A stretch of DNA of 64,000 bases from contig OX387200.1 in NCBI GenBank assembly GCA_947561715.1, positions 3,536,501 through 3,600,500 of the forward strand, in the 5' to 3' direction. Positions within the stretch are counted from its first letter, which is position 1, and the number at the start of each line of letters is the position of its first letter. The translations under genes and the position numbers were made by a program. The notes below the pieces were generated by a model. That model searched no databases, was not told the DNA's origin, and saw only the letters and a list, made by a program, of their open reading frames with translations. Origin of the DNA: Ascidia mentula. Lineage: Eukaryota; Chordata; Ascidiacea; Phlebobranchia; Ascidiidae. Shown here in pieces: positions 44,326-64,000 of the stretch.

Positions 44326-45761
44326 TGTTACGTAACAAGTACCTAGTGTCTATAAAGAGATAAAAGAATAAGTGTTACCAACGTAAATAACACAAATAAT
44401 TATATTTCCATCGATTCTACTTTTTAGATATTCGTTCAGCAGATATTCTGGCACGCCCGCTCGTGTTTTGGTAACGTGACTCTATCTACCAGGCATTTGC
44501 AAATTCTAGCACAATCACAATCAACTCTTCATTTCTAGCACTGAGTAACAAATATGTAATTATATAGTTACTAAGCAATAGGCAGTAAATGCATATGTAA
44601 ATGTACTTTCCTTTGTATGTCAGTTATTCACCAATAATGATATAAATTCTAAATGGTTGAATTAAAGATATGAAAAAGTGTAGCAAATTCGGGCAGGTAT
44701 CAGAATTCAGTCGCTCCATGAAAGGGTTTTCCAACATTTATTGTTGGAATAAGGTATTATGCCGGGCACGACTCAGAACCCAGAAGGATTTTCTATTACT
44801 TTTCATTCACACAACGATTCACGCCTGTTCATTTCTCTTCAAATTGAGCGCTGATCAAAATATGTAAGCGAATCGAAAACAGCACCTACCAGCAGCACTG
44901 CTATACATTTAGTCAAACAACAACACAAAAGAGTCAGAAATACGCGTCACTTTTGAATAAAACGGAAGTGAATCATCCAGTTATGTTGCCTTAACTCTCC
45001 TTGTCATCATTATTACGCAATTGCCAAGTCATAATTGGCGGCGGTTAGCTTACACTGCTGCCCTCTTTAACTTTCAATCCAGTCACGCCCAACTACACAG
45101 AGGATTAAACGCACTGCATTGCACAAACACTTTTATCATTCAAAAGTTCCTTTAACGTAATAGAATTAGCCTGCATTCAGGAAAATGAACACACAAATCA
45201 CATAAATTAGTCTGCATAGCCTACATAATGAAACCTGGCTACTTATCCAAAGCCAAACTTTTTTGCTAATCATTTTACATTGTAGACTTATACAGTTTTA
45301 CCTGTTGCGTGGTTTTCAAGGTAATTATTTTATTAAACTTAACCTGCGACGTCATGTCCTGGACTCAAAGCAGCGTAACATCCTGCGCTATCAAATCTGT
45401 AAACAACTGTACAGTCGACTAGCTTTTAGTCAAACGACTGGTGATCTCACTGATTAGCTCTTGATAAATTGCTGTTTCATCTCTATAGTAACAGTTTGAT
45501 TGCATGAAGACACACTAAAATTTTCTAAAAGCACTAAGCAATGTCTTCAGCAAAATCCCTTAAGTTTCTGTGTTGTCCAACTATTTTAAAATGTATTTTT
45601 TAGCCATTTTTGTAATACTTTTAAGATAGGTCTGTGATCAATTTTACATGTGACAGGCAGCTTACTTTTTAAACAACCTCTTCAAAAAGTTTTAAAAGAA
45701 AAGCGAGCGCAGCTCCAGACTAAAAACAACTGACATCGTAGCCATCTCATCAGCAGCTTAC

Positions 45762-45875
45762 TGTCTCTATCAATATTGTCACACCGGCATTTCCCGAGCA
45801 GAGCGTGCAGTTACGCATGGTGACGTCACTGGCGGATATTATGTCGTAGCCGGTCACATGCACGCCTGCAATGGC
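45762..45875 (-). CDS. orphan exon-like frame, 38 codons, parent gene unknown
   Basis: A frame of exactly 114 nt, phase 0 at both ends, lies between a good acceptor (pyrimidine run then CAG ahead of 45875) and a strong donor (GTAAGC at 45761). It encodes AIAGVHVTGYDIISASDV, then TMRNCTLCSGNAGVTILIET. The alternating hydrophobic pattern with NC-x(n)-GNAG-V turns resembles one or two rungs of a right-handed parallel beta-helix. I could not find flanking exons on either side within the window. It may be a piece of a duplicated gene, an exon of a larger gene, or chance; codon-like wobble and clean splice sites argue against pure chance. Confidence 0.4.
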
Positions 45876-46012
45876 CTGATTGCGAAACAATGTTAGTGCA
45901 AAATCGTCTCATTTTATATGAAATTTTCAAGAAAACTTTGGATATCCACTTGCCCGTCTTAGTTTTTTATTGCATTTTTATCAGTCCAATTAATTGACAT
46001 GCTAATTTCCGA

Positions 46013-47288
46013 AATACGAATCTGACGTTCTTCTGGTGAAAAACCACAAATATACACCTTTTGTTTGAAAAATATTGTATTTTTGGCACCCCTATGGGCT
46101 CTCCTATTTCACCGGTTTTGGCCAACATTACAATGGAACAAATTGAGCAAACCGCTCTAGCTTCCTTCTAAACACGTACGTCATCATAGCGAAAGAGTTT
46201 CATAGTCACATAAACAATATCAAACCTTCTATAAGTTTACCCATAAGGCACAACAGAGTTTATCATTCTTGGACGTAAATGTCACTGCAAAACCGGACGG
46301 GAAACTCACCACCTCCATTTTTACAAGCCCACACACACAAACCGCTACCTACAATACACCTCACACCATCCGAAACATCAAAAACTCACTGTGGTCAGAA
46401 CATTATATAACAGAAAATTACACATATTGACGATCCACACACTCGGAGGGTTCAACGCAAACACATTCGAAACGTCTTAAAACTAAACAAATTTCCCACT
46501 TAACTAAAATCTCACACCCCACACACACAATCAACCCACACAAACATACGCAGCATTCACTTCCATACCAGCATATGTACAGGGAGTTTCAGAGCGGATA
46601 TCAAGAATACTCAGCGCCACTGAAGTGAAAGTTGCTCTGAAACCGTTGTGAACTTTAGAAAATATGTTTCCCAAACCTAAAGACCGTATTTTCATGCTTC
46701 AAATGACCGGTGTAGTTTACTTAATACCTTGCCTTAATTGTAACACAGTGTATATTTGCCAGACTAAACGCAAGTTAACGACCCGCATTAAAGAACACAA
46801 GGCAGCCGCAACATGGAACCCAATAAATCTGCTCTATGTACCCACATGCTTGACACCGCCCACCGTATCAATTGGAAGGAAGCAGAAGTATTAAAACAAG
46901 AAACAATTTTGGCAAAACGGTTGGTTGTGGAAAATTAATATATTAATTCGCTACCTAATGTGTCAAATCGTAGTGATGGAAAAGTACATTCGCCCGTGTT
47001 CCGCAATTCGCATTGCCCGTAACCATTCTTGACTTTTGTTTCCCATGTTTGGCCGTTTGACCCGTGATTGATGTTGTCCATTGATTTATGTCCAGCTGTG
47101 TTTTAGCTGTTGCGCACTTTTGTACTTATTCGTCGCTTAATATCTTTGCCTTTGGGTTCGCTACTGTGTTTGTTTAATTCTCTGAAAAAGACCAGTTGTT
47201 CGTACAGGCGAAACGTCAGAAAATACAATCTTTTTTAAACAAAAGGTGTATTTCTTGTTTTTCACCAGAAGAACGTCAGATTCGTATT
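46013..47288 (+). mobile_element. Penelope-like retroelement, truncated and broken
   Basis: Inverted terminal arms of about 70 bp (46013-46084 and 47219-47288) bracket coding remnants. They hold a reverse transcriptase piece with GTPMGSPISPVLANI, a stretch FLDVNVTAKPDGK typical of the region after the RT palm, and near 46690-46810 a GIY-YIG nuclease piece (GVVYLIPCLNC, VYICQTKRKLTTRIKEHK). RT plus GIY-YIG with repeats at the ends is diagnostic of Penelope-like elements. Most of the 5' part is missing and the rest carries several breaks, so it is an inactive copy of moderate age. A hammerhead-like core sits just inside the right arm. Direction is plus, opposite to both ATPase genes. Confidence 0.85.
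47182..47217 (+). ncRNA. hammerhead-like core at the Penelope right end
   Basis: CTGA-AAAAG, then a short ACC...GG hairpin, then CGAAAC-GTC (GAAAC at 47210-47214, GTC at 47215-47217). The order matches the hammerhead core, but the CUGAUGA box is degraded. Penelope-like elements are known to carry minimal hammerheads in their end repeats, so the position supports the reading. It is probably inactive. Confidence 0.35.
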
Positions 47289-47599
47289 CCTTTATTATAC
47301 CTGGTGGCCAAAGCCTATTTTCAGTTTTCAATGCTAATTTATCGTAAAGTTGGGCTTTTGGGGAATTTCTGGAAGAGTAAATATCCTGTAAGTCTTAATC
47401 CATCACCCTGTTTTGGCCATGGCCGACTCGAACCCGACTGTTCGTTTCTTCGAAAAACGCACACATTTTAATCAACTATTGTTTATTTTCATCCAACGCT
47501 GCAGATCGAGTGGGGGGAGGGCTTGCCAAGCATAAATAACCAACTGTGTATCGACGTAACAACTGGTGATTGTTACGTCGCGAAACCGGCGTTTTAGTT

Positions 47600-47625
47600 T
47601 TTGCGCGCGCACACACACACACCGA
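47600..47625. repeat. GC/CA dinucleotide microsatellite
   Basis: A short alternating GCGC then CACACA run, downstream of ATPase gene B. Alternating purine-pyrimidine tracts such as this can adopt Z-DNA, but no function is evident. Confidence 0.6.
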
Positions 47626-47962
47626 CACTCGAGCACTTACTGTGACGTAATAAACGACACAAAAACAATTCGAAAAAGTTCAAATAAAAGGACAACAAGC
47701 ACACATTGTTAACACACAAGCACGACTGTTACGTCATACTGGCCACGTCTTAAATTAGATAAATACGGATGACGACAACGCCATTGCTCTAAAAAAGCAC
47801 ACATTGTAGTTTTCCACAGATGGGGCGAGGGGTAATTTTGGGGGTTAAAAAAGGGGGTGGAAACGCGGAACAATTAAAATATTTTGCTTAGTAATCGCGC
47901 GCGGGTCGACTGTGTGTGTGACGTACCATAAGTAAGCACTAATTTTTTCCATATTTTTGACG

Positions 47963-57628
<9,666 letters not shown>

Positions 57629-60600
57629 CTGAAATAAAATAAATAGTCTTAGACACAAAATATGGAAACATTTGTGAGCAGGTTAAAATATGCCAGCTTT
57701 CTTGGTTAAAGACAAATATATTCCACTACAAAAGCATCATCAGTGTTTATCAAAAAACAATCAGACACAAAGATGGGTTTTCTAGGGGTCAAGGAATCTT
57801 GCAACAAACCAATTATTCATTGATAAAAACACTGAATTAAATTCATTATCATTGCTAATGCTAGACCGCATTGTTACAGTGTTATGCAGCAGCAAGGCTT
57901 TTAAGCAAACTAAGTGACGTAAATATTAAATTAATTTCAAGCAACAGATGGTTGCGAGATATTCCAAGAGTATGTGTAAACTTATTACTAAAGACTGTGA
58001 GACCATCTGCTGTAAGTAGCTAAAATACATCTTTTCAGCACTGTATACAAAACAAAAGACAGCAGCAGAACTAACAATGGCAACTAACAAATATGAGCGC
58101 TTCAAATGATCATCTATGTCTATTTTAAGACTAATTGACACAAACAAACAGTTATGGTAAGTCTATTAAGCATAAAATTGACAACAACTTCAGCTGCCAC
58201 AAAAACAGTAGATCACAAGACTAATCACATTAGACTGTGTAATTTCATTACAACTGCCAACTGCATCAGAAAAAAAACATGACAAAATTCTGGCTCATAG
58301 TGTGCCACAGCCTGAAACTACCAGACTACAACATCTATATTTATTATTTATACTAAATTTAGGTTGAAACGAAATAAGCCCCTCGCGTCAGCTTCGACCA
58401 CTAGAAAAGCCAGAAGCTCCAGGAGAGGCAGTAGGAGCGAATGCCTTCACAGCTCGATATCGAGGGGCGAGTCAACCTACTATCGGTCAAGGATTAGGTC
58501 AACGAACAGACGGAGCTCATGTAATTAAGGACAGGCTTTGGTTCGTTCGGCGATAACCTTTTTTGTGCGAACGAGGATACCAGTTTACAACAAATTGCGC
58601 GATTCGCAAAGCGGCGAAGCGGATGAATGACGATTACTCGCGAAAAAACAATGCGCAAATCGCGGAGTGAAACCGAACCACTCGTAATTAAAAGCCGGTG
58701 TAATGGAGCGGGGACGATTTGCGGCATTAAATATTTAACGCACAGTTGTGACGTAGAAGCGGGGAAACTGTATATTCAAATCAACAGCGGTTAAAAAATC
58801 GGACGAATGTTCACAAAAATAAATTTAACGCAGCGGAATCGCGAAAAGCAATTAAAAAGTCAATCCACTAAAAGTCAAGTTTTTGCTTGAACTTCATTTT
58901 CTTCCTTCAACCACACGATCGGACACCATCAAAATTGATCTTTATGGGAAGTATTGCCATTTCCACCAATTAACACTCTGCCGCCTGACATTAAAAGCCA
59001 GGGATCTTGATTGGTGCTAACCATTCTCTCCCCCCACTGTGACCTTGTTAGCGTTTCTTAACTGGCGTATAAAAGGACGATTAGGAGAAAGCGAACAGAT
59101 GACAGGGAAACTGTTTCTCTTGGTTATTGTAATGTACTGAATGTTCGTCTTGTTCTTCTGCTTACTGTATGCGCCCGTTACACAATTCCGTCACTTAGAT
59201 TTTAGAACTGGATTCCATCGTTTGTGAGGTTTTAATAGTTGGTCTTAGTCGGGAGAAAAATACATAACAGTGGTGTGGCGACGGACGAAATACAGGCGTT
59301 TATTTTCATTCAGAAAATTTCCCAACCGCTGACATTAACAAATGACCTAACAATTTTACGTCAGTCCAAACAACACTTTCCACCGAAAATAAGACGAAGG
59401 GCCACACCGTCCCAATTCAGCACAGTTAGTGCTCTTACACCACTAGTGGGTAAGTAAGCGCCATCTGTTCCGAACGCTATGAGTCCGATCGAATGACCTT
59501 GGCGTAGAGAGAGGTCGCGGGTCGGCAGCAATCTTGTATGATGAGTAGACTTACCTACGATATCCAAATGCGCAATACCGTAATCGCTTTATCGGGAGCA
59601 CACAGGAATGTACACGCTTTTTACACATGTTATGACCTACGAAACGATGAGGCCAACGCTCAAATATTCGTCCTCTTGGCGGAGAATTACTTTAACGTGA
59701 AGTACCCCTATTCTGGTAATACATCGATGCAATAATTTTTTTTTTACTGCCTTAGTGCCTTAGTCGAAAATAATTGTGTAAAAAAGCACCATTTTTACTT
59801 CATAGCTACAACGCAAGCAAAACACAGTCCTTAATGATGCGTTAATGTGAATAGTTTTCATTTATTTCGAAATTTATTTTCCTCTATGATGTTCCTGAGC
59901 GTTAGGTTACTATTGCATACAAAACCCTCTAACTAAATACAAATTCTGCATCCTAGAATCATTTGAACGTAAAACAAGATCTTAAATCTTAAAAATGTTA
60001 CAAAAACGAAAGATACATTCGAGCTGCATGTTTTTCTTCAATAGTCACAACAAAACACTTGTAAAGATATACGTGCGCATCACAATCCAACGCGCCCTGC
60101 ACTGTTCCTCGTAACTAATGCAACCGCTAACGCAATACATCCCCTCACGACCCAAGTAAGAGAATAAGCATTTTCACCGGTCGACAAGTTAAAGTGGGAA
60201 TAACAGAAAAAGCACGGTGACCCTTGCGTCGTTCTCCCAATCACTGCAACACAACTGAGTGCAATGCCAGTGGGAAATCGGGGCAACAATGCCAGAGGTT
60301 GTTAACGCAGTAACGTCGTTGACGTATCGGAGCAACATAATTACTGGCCGGTCGATACGCACCAAGCGCTTGTGCATTGTGTGGCAGATGTGCGCTGCAC
60401 TTGAGTGCAAGCGTTTCCAAGCCGTAATCCGCTTTGCACGCAGTTATAAATCGGCCCAACATTGGTGATTTTTGGATTCAGACAGATTTGCCGGACCAAC
60501 CAACGCCTCGTTTAGGGGTTGGCATTTGTGTTAGAATTGTGAATTTATTGCCCAGCAAACCCCAAGACAAACCAAAGGTCTCAAATACAAACAGCAAAAT

Positions 60601-63600
60601 CCAGTTTTTCTTTCAAGAAACAATGGAGCAAATCTATGCATTGGTTGGCACAAAACTACAACATGAAGTATGTTTCGGTTTTAAATAGTTTGTTTATTTT
60701 ACAAGTGTGAATACAAAAAGTAAGGTGAAAATATAACGCAAAGTGTTCTTTCTCAATCTTGCACAACACCGAACCACCATTGTTGACGTAACAAAAGATA
60801 CGCCCGAAGTTAAGAAATCGATATTAATCCGCAACATGAGACTACGCGGCGACTTATTAGCCGCGGAAGATATTGCGAAATAGGTCTTCGCAATCCACGA
60901 TTGGACAGGAGGGTGTTGCCCCCACTGATCGCGAAAAAAAGAAACCAAATGAAAGTTAATAATTACCTACGCGGCAAGCAGAAGGCGAACTGTGCAATGT
61001 GCAGCAACGGCTTTTGGCGGGTTATGGCAAACACATAACCAACGAGAGCCATTTATCGTCCTTGTTTGTGGCGCTTTATTGGTCGATTTTTAACCAGCGC
61101 AATTTAATGACTTCCATTTACTTCTTAACAGCGTGTTGTTTAGCAGCGTTTGTCCACACGGTAAATGTTCTGTTTTTTTCCACTGTGTTGTCAAGGTGAC
61201 GTAAGTAATTGTACGTTTAACACGAAATTCGGTTTTGTTGGGTTACATTCGGGGACTTTTCACGAAATTCCTTTCCACAGCCATCATATAATTTACGTAC
61301 ATTAAGGCTAAAGTTCGGAATGAATAGACCATTAAAGCAAAATAAATTTAAACAGGCTGTCGTTATGAGTTTTATGGATTTTAAACCTTTTTTGAGGAAT
61401 GTTGGATCACTGAACGCGTACATATGGGCAAGCAAGTAAATCAAGCTATTTGCGCTGGACATAGTGGACAAACAGAATGCGGTACCACGTAAACATCCTT
61501 CGACCTCACATGTGTTCCAAGCAAACACGACATACTTATGCCATTGCTACCCTAGGCTAGTTTTGGCATCCTGTATGAAAATATGACTGTTGTGCTTTAG
61601 TATCTCCAACCAATTCGAATTGCACTTCTAAATCTGCTCTATGTTGAGCTTTCTGTTATCCATAGCGCTATGACACGAACACCATCTAGTCCCTTAAAGT
61701 GTTATTTGAGCAACACAAAGTAGTTTGATAATTCTGCATCATTGCAGAGTTCGTGCAATTTTTCCGCACGTGACAATTTTTCGCAACTTTTCTGCAAAAA
61801 ATACACCAGCCAGGAAATGATGCGGCAAAGTGGTGAACGAACAATTGCGGCTTCTAGCGAGTGCCAACTTAATCTAACACTTAAGGACTGTAAAATATTT
61901 GGTCCCTCTTTTCCAGGCATAAAACGATAACGCTCCTGAGAAAACTTTCTGTCTCCAATCGAATTGCAATTTCATATTAGCACCTTACAAAAACTGAGGC
62001 GAAACAACAAGTTGAAACTTCAAACAGTAGCAGTGTTTAGCTGCTGAAACTAAAGGCAGTTTTGTGGCCTGATTGATCCGATACCCAGGTCAACAAATTG
62101 AACTCGCAACAAAGGCAGTAATTACGCGCACGCCGTTTTATGACAGATTTAAGGGGACCTTATCTAATTTGCTATTACGTGTGTGAGTGATTGTCGAAGT
62201 AGGGTGAGTTTGTATATTTTTTCGTGTTATATACGATCTCTAAACTTTAGTTCATATGCGCAATCACGTAACGTTTTGGGGCATTGCATTCTTCACGACG
62301 TTTTGCTTGTTCCTAAAATAAAGTGTTTATATTTAAATTTGTTACGGTAATACTTTTGACGGCTCTAAATCTCCGGTTACTAATTAGAGCAAAAAGGGTG
62401 CAGTCGGTCGAGCAAGGTGTTGGCAAGTTCAGAAAATAGTATCTCTTTAATTCCCGAGAGAAAACAGCAGAATTTCCAATAAGTCAACTAGGTCGATGAG
62501 GAAATCTCATCAGACTGCCAGAATTCGACACTTGCATCTCCAGAGAGGGTGAGAGTTATGAAACACCATTATTGTGGTGCGCTCATCGATCGTAGGGCAT
62601 GGCTGATATCGCCCTTTACATTCACCGATATTGACAAGTATGAAATTGAAAGCGATCACAGTCGGCACGAAAAATCCAGCCAGAAATACTCTGACGCTGC
62701 TTCTGATCAGGCGAAATATCAGTGAACAAAACAATTAAATTCGTACAGGCAGTGACGAAAAAAAGGTCTTGTGTAGTCCACAAATTCCTCAAGCGATCCC
62801 ACAATGACTTTACCGGATGCACACAACCACGTAAAATCCAGTGCTTTTTACCATTAGACCAAACTTCACATTAATTCAATAGTTGATTTGGGAAAAAATA
62901 TTCGCAGTGTTAGACACACATTTAGTTGGGAGCGTTGGGTGTCTTTCAAGTTGTTTCCCAACGAGAGTTCAACTTAAATGTGAATCAAAATACTGAGTGT
63001 TTGACCTTGCAGCATCATTGACACAATACTAAACTGCAGTAGGAAGGTAGTTGGATTTTTACGAGGCCACAAGGTGTTCTGTTGAGCTGTTGCCGAGCTC
63101 CCGTGCTTTTTTTTTGCTGACGCGGTGCACGATGTATTTACTGGATAAATATTTGAGGACGAAAAGACGTAGGTCCTGCGTCGGGACCCATCTCCAATGC
63201 CGTTACAATGTGTGGATCGTTAGCTGGACAAGCGCGTGCAATACAAACGACAGAATGAGTGAAGAGAGCATGGTTAACGCACAAAGTTCACCTCCAGTTA
63301 CGGTAACAGAATCGAAGCTGGTTTCCAACCAACCGTTACGCTAAACTGATTTTGTGTTGTGTGAATGTCTTTAACACAGCTGTTTGATTCACCATGACTA
63401 AAATGATTAGTTGCCATGGTTCCTGTAGTAGAGTAATGATTTCATATTGGGAGTTGAAAAACCAGCGCATTTCACCAAGTTACACAATATTTGTTGAACA
63501 TTTTGGATCAGGGTGGAAAAGAAGGAAATATTTTATTAATGGCCTAATACGAGGTTGGTCTGTACACTTCAAAACTTGTTTTTGCTCTGTGACTACAGAA

Positions 63601-63780
63601 CAAAATTTGCACGACTGGAAACCCATTACTCACACATTAATAACATGAAAACAATGAATAACCCATTGCAAATTCCGAGAGATATTGCAGCTTCATGAAC
63701 CAAAATGATTTTATGCGATCCTTAAGTTACATCCCCCTAAGTTCAAAAAACCCTGGTCTAACTTAATTATTTAAACTACA
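57629..63780. other. 6 kb upstream of ATPase gene B, no confident gene
   Basis: It should contain the first exon and promoter of gene B; I could not identify either with confidence. Open frames are short and overlap on both strands. The stretch 58380-58760 is richer in CG than its surroundings. A consensus plus-strand TATA box is listed separately. TGACGTCA is absent here. Confidence 0.45.
59068..59130 (+). promoter_or_regulatory. TATA box with a short signal-peptide-like frame
   Basis: TATAAAAG at 59068-59075 is a full TATA consensus on the plus strand. About 23 bases later a frame begins MTGKLFLLVIVMY and stops. A donor-like GTAATG follows MTGKLFLLVI. The TATA-to-ATG distance leaves almost no 5' UTR, so the frame may not be the product. 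No downstream exon was found. Confidence 0.25.
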
Positions 63781-63987
63781 ATGTCAAGTAATGGTGTCAT
63801 CGTAACATGTGATAGATTCAACAACACATTAAACAGGTTAAACAGTTACTTGAAGGTACAATTAGAAAACAAAGAAACCTTGCATCTAGAGAAACAGCTT
63901 TTAAGGTCAGTGTTTGCGAGTAAACAGCGGTCAAAAGGCCGCCAAACAAAACTGGATCGTGTCCAGAGAGAGGCCGTCACGGACTAG
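63781..63987 (+). CDS. hypothetical 68-aa frame at the window edge
   Basis: MSSNGVIVTCDRFNNTLNRL begins a Leu- and Lys-rich, helix-like frame, with EKQLLRSVFASKQRSKGRQ and LDRVQREAV before a stop. The pattern L-x2-V...K-G-x-L-x2-V-x2 loosely resembles the N-terminal region of NEPRO/RMP64 (RNase MRP subunit) proteins. This is a weak impression, not a match. It may be a first exon whose partner lies beyond the window; no clear donor is visible. Confidence 0.2.
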   Translation: MSSNGVIVTCDRFNNTLNRLNSYLKVQLENKETLHLEKQLLRSVFASKQRSKGRQTKLDRVQREAVTD

Positions 63988-64000
63988 TGGTCACGACATA

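Larger units (their letters stand above)
44326..47962. other. intergenic between the two ATPase genes
   Basis: It holds the 5' region of gene A and the 3' region of gene B. A minus-strand AATAAA at about 47481-47486 is a distant candidate polyadenylation site for gene B. The middle is occupied by a broken Penelope-like element and by an orphan exon-like frame, both listed separately. A CG/CA microsatellite lies near 47600-47625. Nothing else is recognisable. Confidence 0.5.

Overview
The window is animal nuclear DNA with compact, intron-rich genes: introns are mostly 70-500 bp, spliced GT-AG and AT-rich. The gene families (salt-inducible kinase, NO66 oxygenase, ABCG half-transporter, endosomal syntaxin, Na+/K+-ATPase alpha) are all metazoan. 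The kinase begins with the same MVMA-x(n)-RVGFYDI start as vertebrate SIK2, and gene density is high. I infer an invertebrate chordate, most likely an ascidian tunicate (Ciona- or Phallusia-like). No single sequence in the window proves this.

Layout. 0.4-8.3 kb, minus strand: a complete 19-exon SIK2-type kinase of about 975 aa. 8.3-19.3 kb: an 11 kb stretch with no recognisable gene, containing two CpG-rich patches and one TATA-type promoter candidate. 19.3-25.3 kb, minus: a complete 16-exon ribosomal oxygenase NO66 (RIOX1), 756 aa. 25.8-31.6 kb, plus: an 18-exon ABCG2-like half-transporter, 828 aa. It diverges from NO66 across a gap of about 580 bp that should hold both promoters. 32.7-33.7 kb, minus: a C2H2 zinc-finger gene with four full fingers and the start of a fifth; its 3' end was not found. 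34.5-35.3 kb, minus: an intronless endosomal-type syntaxin, 277 aa. 37.1-44.3 kb and 48.0-57.6 kb, both minus: two tandem Na+/K+-ATPase alpha genes, called A and B here. Between them lie a broken Penelope-like retroelement and one orphan exon. 57.7-64 kb: no confident gene.

Most interesting points. (1) Gene B carries three consecutive, equally long (135 nt) versions of one exon, in the same phase and mutually exclusive in appearance. They encode the end of the actuator domain up to the start of M3. Gene A has one version, fused without an intron to the following M3/M4 exon. (2) The two ATPase genes share patches of extreme identity, including a 199-nt exon with no difference at all that also runs into the flanking intron, beside strongly diverged exons. 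This is the pattern of patchy gene conversion. (3) The palindrome TGACGTCA (a CRE/bZIP site) occurs about 31 times in 64 kb, where about one is expected. About 26 copies lie in the first half of the window. (4) Hammerhead-ribozyme-like cores lie in the Penelope element and at two isolated intron sites. (5) An orphan 114-nt exon-like frame and a 117-bp insertion with 12-bp target-site duplications remain unexplained.

Exon models were built by hand from splice signals, reading-frame phase and family conservation. In the complete models all exon phases join correctly and the total length is a multiple of three. A few junctions, stated in the entries, are choices between alternatives.
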